A DNA stretch of 64,000 nt from Seriola aureovittata. Its lineage: Eukaryota > Chordata > Actinopteri > Carangiformes > Carangidae. Positions 1-13,000 of the stretch are shown here, piece by piece. The translations under genes and the position numbers were made by a program. Position 1 is the first letter of the stretch. The number at the start of each line of letters is the position of its first letter. Below the pieces are notes generated by a model. It did no database searches and was not told the DNA's origin. It worked only from the letters and a program-made list of their open reading frames with translations. The DNA is taken from NCBI RefSeq assembly GCF_021018895.1, contig NC_079374.1:9079712-9143711 (forward strand), in the 5' to 3' direction.

Positions 1-22
1 CAGCAGGCCGTCTTCTACTTAC

Positions 23-264
23 GTCGGCTGGGACCAGTAGGCTCCGGCCCAGGTGCTGGTTAAAAGAGAGGCACCAGGCTTCAGTGTACCCATTCATGCT
101 GGGAACATACTTCTTTACTGTTTCATCATTGAGCCTGAGCCACACACCATCATCATTGTGGATCTACGGGAAAACAAGCAACAGAGCAGAGCACAGCCGT
201 GCCCTCCTGTTACTATGGAAACAGGAAGGGCAGCACCTTCACACACGCAAGCTCTCTCACACAC

Positions 265-298
<34 letters not shown>

Positions 299-3200
299 CA
301 CACACGCACACACGCACACACGCTCACACGCTCACACGCTCACACGCACACACGCACACCACAGCACTCCTGAGGCTGCAGGAAAGTCACACTAGAGGAC
401 TCTAAGTTGAGCTTACAGCAGGGTGCAAGTGATACATATAGAAACGTGTCACTAGTGTTGCTACCAAAGGGTGAGGGTGCAGCTGCTGTGCAGGACTGGT
501 AAATATACTAAATACCTGTCATTAAATAAATGCTACAATTTTAATTTTGGATTTAAATCCATCACATCCTTTGGATATATTGTATAGTGCAGGCATTCAA
601 GACTTTCCTGTAGCCTCATAGTGCCTTGCAAGAATATGAAGCAACATAAAGTAAGAGCAACAAATTTATAAGCTTTGAAAGTTGTAATCATTACTGAGAA
701 AGGGAATTATTTAATACACCGAAACCATCTAAGAAGACTCAAAATTACTTAAAATTGTTAATCTAGACAAAAACACCAGGATTACAATATTTATGATTCT
801 GTTTTACTGATTTAAAGAGGAGAAATACAGAAATGGAATAAAAGTGGACAGTGCTCCAGCTAGTAAACTTATATGACATAATTTATATTCCGCCTGGTCT
901 AAAGTCAATTACCTCGTCAATGAAAGTGATGGTGCCATTGACATGCACTATGCCTATCTGTTCACTCTGCAGGGAGGGGTGACTACGCACACGCAGGCCT
1001 GCGCTGTCCTTGGACACAAATTTGCGGACCTGAGAGAAGCAGAGGGGAGATGGAGACTGTGAGCGGCAGGAGCAAAGAATAGAAAGAAAAAAAAAAAAAA
1101 GACAAGAAGTGCAGCAGCAGGAGGAGAAAGAAGAGGAAGCAGGACAAGTTGACAGTGGGAGGTTGCATGCATTAACCCACACAGAGCTAGCTTCCGAGTA
1201 CACACATACACACGGGAAAAGTTAAGGAAAAACTTTGGCAGCTCTATTTTCAGTAGCACAAGTCTACAGCTATACTGGTGCATGGAAAACCATGGAACGC
1301 ACGTTCCGAAGGAAGATACGCAGTGTTGATTTAAAGCGTATTGCTATATTGTTGCTTGTTTCCCCATTATGGAGTGCAAAATCAAAATGCCACACGTTTC
1401 ACAAAATGATGATGACCCCCAACATGCCTAACATCAGTTTGATGCATTCTTTGCATGTGAACGTTCAAAAATAACTTCCAACCAATCTTAATTTTCAAAA
1501 TATCAATCTCTGCTGTTTCAATAAATGACTGAGATACAGTACCAGCAGTCAGAATGTTTACATGCACACTATAACCTGAGTACTGTGAATAACCCAACTT
1601 ATAGTCTTATTATAGAAATAGAAATAAAAATAGACAGACTTTGTTATTTCACAGAATACAACCAAATTAAGGACGCTACTCCTGATTAGTTCATTAAAGG
1701 ACACAGGGAAACAAAACAACCTCAGCAAACAAACAACCACAGCCAGCAACACAGGTTCTAAAATAATAAGAAAAATAAATAACTGGATGTACTTATTGAA
1801 TAAGAATAAATGCAATTACAGCACTAGATCTAATAAATATTGTCCAAGAAAGACAGTCATCATATTGCACGTAAGGGGTCATTCAACGCTTGTTTGAGTT
1901 AACTGTGTTTATGACGCTGGGAAAGAAACTGTCTTTGACTCTGGTGGTCCGTGCTTTGATGGTCCTGTAGAACCTGTCAGAGGGCAACAGGTCAAACAGG
2001 TGGTGTCCGAGATGTGAAGAGTCCTTCAAAGAACCTCATGAAGTTACGAGGAACATATTAACAAGCAGTTTGCTTGTTTGCCCATTACACAAAAATATGT
2101 CTCTCTTTTCCTTGCTAAATGTCTGAATTTGATCACTGGTTTGTATCGGATCCCTTCCACCTTGTACTGGACAGATATTTTACAGTCAGTCTTGATTGCT
2201 TTTCAGTGAACCTGCGTTTGTTTTGTTTGTCAGATCAGCAAGGTAGAGGTGCAAACAGACATGTCTTATCTCAGTATAAATGGCAATATTAACAACTCCA
2301 TGTTATAGGAAGTGCCTTGTTTCAGCATTTATATCAAAATATTGCTCAATGCAGCTTTTGGGGTAAGAATTTAGTTAAAGTGGTTATAGTTATGAATTGA
2401 TATTAACAGGTATAAGGCAGGAAAATATTATTTCTGGTCTCTGTTGAGTTGTATTTGATGGGTGAGTGCAAGCATGCATGCATTTTATAGGTGTATTTAT
2501 GTGTATGTTCATGCCCCTGGTGATTAATCAAAAGAAAAAGCTCACCTTGCTAGGCTGAGGTTCAGCCTTTGGTTTCACCATCTGAGTTCCAGGTGGTATC
2601 ATGCCTTTGGGGGGGTCTTTGACTTCCACCTCCAAACCAGCATCTAAATGAAAAGACCATTTACAGCTCAACATTGTACACATTCTGAAGGCCTGAAAAT
2701 ATTAATTAATCAATATGCATAGCAGATGCATTGTATTATGTCACTTAGTGGGGTTTAGGAAGTTGGAAATGGTCATCAGTGAATAACCTCTATTCACAGT
2801 GTGGGAAACACTAGAACAGGCTGTTCTATCCGATCAGATTTACCTATCTCAATGCCATCAATGGTGACGTGGATTGTATAGAGGCCTACTGCTCCTGGGG
2901 TCCAGTTGGCGCTGTAGGTTCCATCAGTGTTGGCACGAATCAGCATGTTCTCACTGGGTCTGTGCGGGAAATGATCAATAAGTAGATTGTGTCTCACTGG
3001 TAATTGAGTTTTGTTTCTGCATTACCTCACTTACCTCTTTGGGGTGGGGGAAGCAAAACGCAGCTCTTCAAAGGAGTAGTTTTCATATGCCTGAAAAAAC
3101 AAAGAGCAAAACTATGAAGGTAACAACAAAAACACTGCTCTACCAAAATACAGTATTTTACAAGTTTAGTATGACAGAAAAAGAAACAATTTTTACCGGG

Positions 3201-4011
3201 TCTTCTCTAATACCTTTAATCTTTCAATTCCAATTTATTTTTTGTCTTTTCCAATTATGCTTTATTTTATATTGCAAGATGAGTTGGCGCAACTTTTGAA
3301 TGTAAAACTGCAGACAAACAGAAAAACAACAGCTGTAGAAAGTGTATGACGTGCACATGTTTACATTGCAGATGCTAACACCATTCTTGGCTTATAGTTG
3401 TAATACTGACAGGTTCCGCAGGTCTAAACTGCTATTCCCTATAGGGAGCAAACAACTCCCCCTTGTGTAGAATCTACAGGACAACTGCCAGTTGCATGAG
3501 GCTGACCTTCATCATGGTAATAGCAATGTATCGAGCTTCTTTCACAATCATGGGCTCGTACGTGGCCTCCAGCTTGGGCATTGGCAGACCTCCAAAGGTA
3601 AGGTCAGGACCAGAGGACGAAGGGGAGGAGCCTCCAGGAAGCCGCTGCAGCTTCTTCAAATTTTCAGGCTGCATTGACTTCTTTTGTGAAACAGGTACAG
3701 CCTTTACTTCCACCTAGACGAGAAACCGAGTCAAACCAATCAGAAAGGTGCCACTGGAAAAATGATGAGTAACAACTTTACTTTTTGCTTTGACATTGCA
3801 GACAATATTAGTCAAAAGTCATTTAATTTCAGTTGGAAGCAGAAAAGCCAAAGCAATTATCCTGACCTTCATGTTGGGAACATGCACCACATCTCCATAC
3901 TGGTCTTTGGTCTGTACAACCACGGTAGCTGGCCATCCACAGCGTATGTCATCTTTGTTCAGGATCAGAGATGTCTTCTGAGGGTCTGCATAAGAGTCTG
4001 GCTGCAGCCAC
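23..4011 (-). CDS. mycbp2: MYCBP2 exons 45-51: filamin-type Ig domain and following region (residues 2250-2543)
   Basis: Exons 3867-4011, 3507-3713, 3035-3090, 2844-2959, 2546-2643, 913-1029 and 23-163 encode a filamin/ABP280-type Ig domain. Its parts are LNKDDIRCGWPATVVVQTKD, QYGDVVHVPNMKVEVKAVPV, NYSFEELRFASPTPKRPSEN, DGTYSANWTPGAVGLYTIHV and TIDGIEIDAGLEVEVKD. The last two exons give KFVSKDSAGLRVRSHPSLQS and QIGIVHVNGTITFIDEIHND, an SH3-like module, ending with CLSFNQHLGRSLLVPAD at the phase-0 donor. In mammals this part lies before the FBXO45- and RAE1-binding regions, which are outside the window. Confidence 0.95.
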
Positions 4012-7000
4012 CTGCATGTGACAAAAGAACAAAGGGGGAGAGAGACGGGGAGGGAAATGACTTGAATTAGCAATGATGTCAGGGAATCACCACTCAAAAC
4101 CTAAACAACTGAGTCATCTGCAATCAACTGGACACAAAATCTTACCTGGCCAGACGTCCTCCACTTGAGCTCTGTACACAGGTGATGAAGTCCTCAAGGA
4201 AAGAGTGCTCATTGGTTTGGAGGTGGAGGGGCAGATTCCCCTCCAGGGCTTCCAGGATGGTAGGGGAGTGAGACAAGGCCAGACCCTTCCCCAGAATCCC
4301 TGAGTGGGCCTTACACACCTGGGGGAGGGCAAAGGAAAAACTGTTTAGTATAGTATAATAAAGTAAGAGGTATATTGTTCTTTCCACAAGACCACAACAA
4401 GTCTTAAAGAATATCTTTGAATTTAACAGAATACATACCTGTAAAGAGGCTTCCTCGAGAATCTCAAGATCCTCCTCCAATTCATTGCCTTGAATTAAAA
4501 AGATTAGAAAAATAGATGAATGGTTTACTCAAGATGTCACCCAAGATTCATTTGCTCCCAGTTGTCACAAAGTATCATGGCATCATACAGGTTTTTTTTT
4601 TTTTTTTTTTTAATAGCCCAAGCAAACTCATCCACAGTTTTCCTTACCTATAGGGAGGGCCAGGTCCTTCTTCATCAGAGCTGCAGCACATACGCTGCCC
4701 AGGTAGGCCAACTCTTTCTCTAGTTGGATAATACCCTGAAATGTTCAAAATACTTTGTTAAGAAAGTTTTTTTGTTTTTTTTTACATAGTAGAGACGACA
4801 TACAGGATGCAGCACAGTCAAAAGATTGAATTATGATGCTTGACAGAAGAGTGTCTGTACCTCATCAGGGCCAGGGTTGAATTCATATCCCACAGCCACA
4901 CACTTAAAGCCGTAGAAGCAAGCTTTCTCATCTTTAACATAATCGGATGCTGTTTCCAGTGAGAACAGAACTTCATTTCCTGAGAGTAGGGAGGACAGAA
5001 AAGTGTAATAATGGATGAAAAGAGAGGATGGAGCTCTGTAAGAGATCACTGGTAAACTAATGGCTGCCTGCTGTGACTGAGTAAAGCCTCATTAAGCAGA
5101 TTAAAGCACTCAGGAGAACAATTAAGATCATTGAACAATAACTAGGCTGCAAGAATAACCGATGGGTTTAGAACGATGTCACTCCTCAATCACTCCTTAT
5201 TAAAGCTTCATCATACACATGTCACCATAAATAATGCTAGTGCTCTTACAGTTAACAAATGAATGCATTGCCATAATTCATATTTTGGGTTTGTCTACTT
5301 GTCTTGTTTGGCATAGCTTTCTCGTGATCACAGTGCAGGCGACTTTGGGAATTTACTGCCCTCGGTTCGCCTTGTAAGGTATGTAACACATCATCCCAGA
5401 GTGAGAGATTAAGAGTACTATAGACGCTGCTGCCTTATGAGGGCGAAAGAGTTCCTTGTGCAGTACATTGCGCTTGGCAGGTGACGATGCTTTCCAGAAA
5501 TGTAAACACTGTTGCAACATGAGAAGGAAGAGGAACCTCTGATCCTCATAGCAGAGCTGTAGATCGTAGTGAGGTAATTGAAATGCATTCTTTTCCTCAT
5601 CCTTTGAATTAATGTTTGGGACGACTGCTTTCAGCTACAAGTCTGACAAGCCCCTCAAATAATAAAGGGTGTTTCATGCAGTTTAATTGTTTATGAATTC
5701 AAATATCAGAAATGCACGACAACTTTATCATCTCACGGTCAACCATGCTTTTAATATGATGATAAAAGCATTAATATCAGGAAGTAAAATTTGTCCGGTG
5801 TAATTATGTGTCTTGATTTTAAAATAAGAAAAAAAAGAACTTTAATTTTTTCTTTGTGATTCTGTTGTAACACTTGAAGCTGCATGTCCAATAAAAGTTG
5901 AACTGCTAAGCTTTTCTTACCTGGCAGCACGAGGACTGTGGTTGGCCACCCTGTGGAGCCTGAGAATTTCTTTAGCTCAGTCCAGGTGTTGATGGTGTCA
6001 TGGATCAGAGGTTTTCCCCCCAGGCTGGACAGGTGAAGAGTTCGGCTAGGGATGAGCAGGCGTAGGACATCCTCCGGCTGTGCAGTGCCACACTGAGGAT
6101 CAAACTCAATGGTGGTCCAACGGACACAGTCTGGGAATGATACCTGAGGCAAGGTGGAGAGGCAAGATTAATTTCATGTCTCTTATTTTTTCAAGTGCAA
6201 ATTACTTGCTAAGCAGCTAGAATGCAAAGGAATACTTTACCCTGTATTGTGTGACACCTGCTTGCTTGTAAGGGTGGTCACTCTCCATTACTGAATAGTG
6301 GTTTGAGGTGGTACAAGCTGACAGGCCCTGCTCAGGCTGGTTGCCAGTCGTGCTGTCTGTTGACTGGTTGGGATTGAAGGTGGGTGGGGCATATTTTTGG
6401 TTGAGGGCAGAGACAGCAGGTAGCAGCTCCTGAACTAGTCCAAAGACCTCTACAGCAGCCTGGATGAGGAAGAGGAGCCATTTCACCACAATGCCACATC
6501 AGGAAAAGAAAAAGTAACACTGACAGACAAAGGGGTTGCCCTCCTGCTTTGACCTCTTACCTTAGGTACAGATGCAGCCACAGGGCCAATGTAGGCCAGG
6601 ATAAGGGGCAGGAGCATGGAGAACAGGCTGGATGAACTTAATAACTCAGGAATATCATCCACTGGAAAGAACAAAGGACAGACAGGCTGAGTGTATGTGA
6701 TCTAATTTAAATCCAAGAAGCTCTACAGCAATTATCAGGGCTTCTATAAAACAGGTGTTAGTTTGCTGTGCCTACCATCGACAGCAAAGGCCCTATGAAG
6801 CAGGTCCTTAGCAGCTCTGACCACAGCACTGACAACAGACAGGGCTCTGCTGCAGTTCTTGTCCTCCTCATTGGCTTTGCTCAGCAGCTGAGACTGGAGA
6901 TCCCCATCATACTCACTCCTTTAACCATGAGGAAAAACTTGAGTTAGCAAAAAAAAAAAAATTACTTAGGAGACATTACATAAAGCTGGATTTGTGTTTA

Positions 7001-10000
7001 CCTGTAGTAGAGGATCTGTGGGATCTGTCCTCTGGTCTGGTTGGTCCCATTGCTACTCAAGCTGCAGGTGCTGAACGTGAAGGACACACCGTCAGAGCAC
7101 TGCACCGTGGTCATACCTCCGTCCCCATTAGCTGTCCTGCTACCGTAGTTTCGCAATCGGACAGCATACTTCACCCCCTCCTGCAATGGAATAAAGCCAT
7201 CACTGACACATCCACATTTTTTTTTTTAAAACATCAGAAAATTCTATAAAGTCAGACAATAGTTACAATAACAGCTGCATCTTAAAACAATATAACACCA
7301 TATGTAAGTATTGTTTTTCTGACAGCCTATGCACCTTGAGTGGCACAGCCTTGTCCAGGCGAATCTCAGCAATATCACTGGGAGAATCATCAGTGCTGTA
7401 GGTACCCTTCACCAGCTCAAGAGATGTCCACCTGTGGGAATGTGCAGAGTCCCCTGGGTGCTCTGTCTGCGCCTGAAGGGTGAGGGAACAACAGTGGTAC
7501 AAAAACAGTGAGCTAAAAAAGCTTCAAGCTCATTCAGCAAGGCCAGAAGACGTGTAAAATATAATAAAAATATAAGCTGACAATGTTTCATAATCACTTA
7601 CGTCATCAGCCAGCACCTCGAGTTCATACTCATGGATACCCCCTCCTCCGTAGACACAAACGCCCACCAGCACAACGCCTGGCTTGTCCACTGTCAGACA
7701 GATGGCATCCGGAGAGCCATTGCCAGTGTTCCAACTCCTGCCCTGGCTCGTTTTAGTGAAGCGGTTGGGAGATGCTTTGACAGAGTGGAGGGAGTTCAGC
7801 CCATCAACCTTAAGAGCAAGAACATATTACACAGGTTATTTTATAACCACATAAAGCTGTTTTTTTTTTTACTACAAATATTGGCAAACAATGAAATACT
7901 GAATAAGAATCATTTTCTTTGTCCACTGCATAATCATCACCTTACACTCAAAAATCAGTATGCAAACCACCAGACTGAAATATTGAGGACAAAGCATAAA
8001 AACTGCAATTAATTAAAAATATTGCTGCATAATCAATGGATTTCATGGATGAATGTATAATGGCTGTTATCTAAAAGTAAAGGCCAGCAATGTGGTTTAT
8101 TTAGAGACAGAGAGAAAATAAATGGGCTCTAAGAAATACACTGACATAAAAAAATCTCATGTTTGAGATGTGTTAGGTAATATAAACTACTTCTATTTAT
8201 ATCAGCCTACTGACTAAAAAGACACAGCTGCAAAGGGACTCATCCAGGTGCTCTGGGGAGGAAGCGTTGTTTCCCTGACGACAGACGGGGGAGAAAAACT
8301 GTGATGTCGAGTGACGGTTACTATGACAACGAGAGCTTGAGTCCTGACTGCAGTACCCGGGTATGTGTGAGAACAGAAAGAATGATGACAATTAAATTAA
8401 ATGTGTGAAAGAGGAAGACTGACAGAAGTCTGTCCCACCCAGTAAATGACTCAGCTTAAAAACAATACAGAAAACCCAAAGCCTCTCTTCCTGTTCTTTT
8501 TTTTTTTTTGCAAAAGTAAAGACAACACTTTGTCCCAAGAAAGACATGTCACTATGAAATGTTACTTCAATAACAACAGAGCCTTGAGTAAAAGGATATG
8601 GCGTGAGGAAACAGGAAAGAAACATGAGGACAGACACCTAGTCTAGTTGACAGGTCTCATCTACAGCTATTAAGGCTGTTATGTAAAGATTCTCTCTAAG
8701 AGAATGGGAAATGGATGCAGTTGTGATCAAAGCTGCTTGAACAACTAAAATTAATGTGGCACAAGTCATCTCCAATCACAGACGACCACAACCGGACAGA
8801 AACATCAGAGGTTTACAAAAAAAAAAACATACACATACTAAGGATGACAGATGTTTATATTCTTTGGGGAAAACCTCCAAAAAAAGCACATCAGGATTCA
8901 GTGTCTTTTTAAAAGGACACTAAACATGGGTCTATATATGCCACATCCAAGCCCTGTGTCCCTACATATATTACGTGTGTGTGTTTGTTAGGGGGCATGT
9001 GAGTACTGGTGTGAGTTAAGTTACCTCAGAGCCCAGGGCAGAGGCTGTGAGCTCAGAGACAATGGAGGCCAGCAGACCACAGGTGTTGGAGACCAGGTGT
9101 GGAGAGAACAGCTCCACTTCCTTTCTCAAACTCTTCCTCACCGGCAGCACCACAATCACCAGCATCTTCTCTAGTACCTCCCGGAAACTGGTCATGCCCA
9201 TCAAGTTTTCCTCCGTCTATGGGAGTAAAACATTATTTATATGCATTTTGACAAGAACAGGATATGGTAATAATCAGAGGCCACCATGTTCTCTCTATCA
9301 AACATTTCTGGGGTCACAGACCACACCCACAAGCACTCATGTCCACCATTTTGAAAAAAAGATACCTAATGTACAGCATATGACGTGCAAAAACTCACAT
9401 GGCTTAGCTTCTCCATATGGGCCACCAGCAGGGGAAAGCGGTGAGCGAGGGCCGAGTCATTCTCTGTGCTGACTTGCTTGACCAGTGAACGCAGCAGCAC
9501 TTCCCCATCATATGCAATGGGCAGAATGGATGTCAGCTTAACTGAAGTGTTGCATAGAGCTGACATTACAGCCGCCAGCAGGCGGCTGCTGGATGTGCGA
9601 AAGTTGGCTTCAGCAATGTCCTGAAATACACAGAGTACAAGAATGAATCACTCATCTTATTATCTTCTTTTTCTTTACTCTAGATAAGGGTATCATGTCT
9701 CTGTCTGAAAAAATAAGTTAGGCCTGCTGTATTCGTTTGTATTTATCATCATAGATCAATAGATTAATCGATAATGCAAACAATAATTTGTGGCAGCCCT
9801 TTCAAGCACCGTTATGTGGTCTGCTGTCAGATCCCTCTTAGAAGAACTTTTGCCAGCAAATTACCTGGTCGAGGCAGTTGAGAAGGTCACAGAGACAAGC
9901 CCACTGCAATGCTGGGGTTGGATAGAAAGAGTGGAAGCAGGCAGTGAAGGTGTTGTGGCACTCCTGCAGTACAGCTTCTAGCAGGGTAAGAGGCTGAGAC

Positions 10001-13000
10001 AGGTAGCCCTGGGGGTCATTGTCCAGCTTAGTCAGGCAGTTGTCCATGCCTTCTGACAGGATCTTCTTCAGCAGGCTACGTGTCTTTCCCACACACTCTG
10101 CCAGCTTGCTTGACTCCTCCACCACAGCTTTGGTGCTGGCTGGAATTCAAACAACAGACAATTTGAAAGCTTGTCAGAGCTACGCTCTATTTAAGAATTC
10201 ATTGAAATGTTCTTTTTGAAATAAAAACGTACAGAAGTTTTCTATTTCATACATGTGAAATATAAAAGTTTGCAAAGGTTTTAATGTTTTCTAGGCCACA
10301 GGCCTAATATAAGTATTAAATAGCAGATACATTATTTCATTCTGAAATGAATTTAAGGATGATAGTTGTCAGTCGTTTTAAGAAAAGGCTTTTTTACAGC
10401 TGCTTATTATAAATTTCAAATCATTCAACATACACTAATAGTTTGAATGCAGCAGCACTGTGGTTTTCTTTTTGCAAAGCACATGCCATTATATTATAAT
10501 GGATGAAATGCGTTTAAGCTTTCTGTGTTCCTACCAGCAATGGGGAAAATCTCACAGATGTAGACCCTGAGCAGGCGAAGGCAGCATGTGCCAACAAAGC
10601 GCAGTCTCTCTAGGTCTAGCAGGGTGGCTGTGTACTGGAAGCCCTTCAGCCCTCGCAACTCCTCCACACCCAAAACCAAGGTGGTCCAACTCCAGTGAAG
10701 GATACTGAGCAGAGACTCAAAACACTCCTTCAAAGAGAAGTGGTACAAAGTCAAACACAGTGCTGTAAAAAATGACCTGCCAAGACACTTAAGTGGGGGG
10801 AAATCAAGAGGACTAAACAATATTAAACACTACCAAAACATAAGAGACAGTACTCACCACTGAGACTGTACGAGCGAATGAGCGTTTAAGGATATGGACT
10901 GGTTCACTGGTCTGCTGTTTCCCTTTAGATGCATTGCCATCATTTGAAGGAAGCCTAATGTGAAAATATAAAGGAACAATACAAATCATATACTTGACTA
11001 GCATCTAAACAAAATAAGGTTGCATCACTGGTAAGAAAGCGTAAGAAACTTTACTAACCTGTAAAGCAGCTGAGGTATTTGACCCGCATTAACATCTGTA
11101 CCGTTGTTTGACTTCTTAGAGCTTTTGAACTGAAAGACCACACTGAAGAGGAAAATAAAAAACAATTAAGAAGCTGTGGTCAGTATTCAAATTGAAACAT
11201 TATTTAGCATTTAAATTTGATCAAATGACATAAAAAAGTATCAGATGAATTTTAAATGCAGTAGTTTTACCCATCATCAGTGGTAATGGTGGCCTGCCCA
11301 TGGGAGCCACAGTCACTGCTGGGACCAGACACTCTGGCCCACGCCACATACCACCAGCCCAACTGCAGCAGCACCGGCTCATCAAACATCATGGCATATT
11401 TCTCCCTAAAAATAAATCATCATCACCATCACTCATAGTTAGCATACATAAAGATTGTATCATTGTATAGCTTTCATACATAAACAGTACCTGGCAGCAC
11501 AGTCATAGGCCAGTACATCGGTCTCAGCCAGCAGATCACCGTCTGTCTCATGGTCACCTCCATCAGGTCCCAGCTCAAAAAGCTGCACAACAAGAAGACT
11601 GGGTTAATATATTTTAAATGCTTGTACTTTGAGAACAGCATCCCACTTAATCCATTGAGTGTATTATCCCCCAGAGGTGATTTATTAGTTTCAGGAGGTG
11701 TATCTCTTACAGTGCAATTATTCTAGCCTTCCTATATGATTATGGTCAAACAACTAAATTTAATTTTACAAGCTCTGTAAATGTTTTGTGAAATATTTTT
11801 GAAATACTTGCAGCAAAGTGCTTTAATTTTGAAAAAAATATATGAAAAATGTAGACAATAATAAATGAACACTGAAATGAACATTGAATAGAGAGAGAGA
11901 AGAAAGAGAGACAGAACTGCTCACCTTGATCTTGGCAGTGTACTCCCCTCGACCCCCAAACAGGCCCAGCCCACCCAGCAGGATGTCTGCATCAGCACAG
12001 AAGCGGATGGCCTCCACAGAGTGGGCTGAATAACCCCAACCACCGCCATGACCTATAACATCAACCAAAAGATCAATAGAATTGTATCAGGCTATGCAGG
12101 GAACAAAGAAGCTCTATTGTTTATCTACTATGACATTTCAGCAGTTTTGACTTACAGGTAAGAGGTTGGTCTGGCTTGATATAATCACAATATCATATCA
12201 AAGCTCAGAATATCCAAATGTATCTCCCAGTATGTTGTATCATGAATCATTTTTTATGTGTTCTGTAAGAATGCCACTTACTTTCAAAGCGGTTCACCAC
12301 GCTGTAGTCCTCCTTGGAGTAGACCTTCATCACTGCCTGGGTTTCTTCCTCTGCACTGGCTATGCCCATTTTTAGCTCCTGCATGGCTGCCAAAGTATCC
12401 AAGCAACCTAAGTGGACACCCCAGTATACTACATATTAACAGTGAATTATGACAAACATCAAAGTTCATAATCTACAGTAAGCATTCCTGTATATAATAA
12501 TATACCTGGCTATGATCAAAGAGAAAATCTTTATTTCAAGTCGGTTTTCCCAACAACAAACTGAAAAATAATTAATGATTCAGGGACAGAGGATAAGCTA
12601 CTGGTAATCCAAATAAAAGGCCCATTGCATGAAAAATTCAGAGGCTACTGGGACTAAACTATAGCCTGGTCACAGCAGTGGAGTCAGGCTGAATCTCATT
12701 TAGATACACAGATGTCCAGTGACCCAGCAACATATGCATTGTAGCATTCGTGTACATATTTATGAGACATTCATAAAAGATTCATATGACCTCAGATCCT
12801 TTGCTGAATGGCTAGTGCAGAGGATTACCAAGGATGTGTAGGGCCCCATGAGAGCGAGTGGTAGTTGCATGTGATCCTGCGGGCAAAGCAAGTTCTGGAC
12901 TAAGGATGCTACAGCGAGCCTGTAGATCTGTAGCAGAGGGCATTCTGGCATCAGCTATCACTGCATTGTAACACCACATCTCTCTTGCGGCTGGCAAGAA

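Noticed and set aside
53..405. Open frames of His-Thr or Val-Cys repeats near the left edge
   Set aside because: They are translations of the CA microsatellite and of the antisense of a MYCBP2 exon.
5751..6152. 133-codon minus-strand frame treated as one exon
   Set aside because: The real exon is 5921-6143; the tail after the donor is intron.
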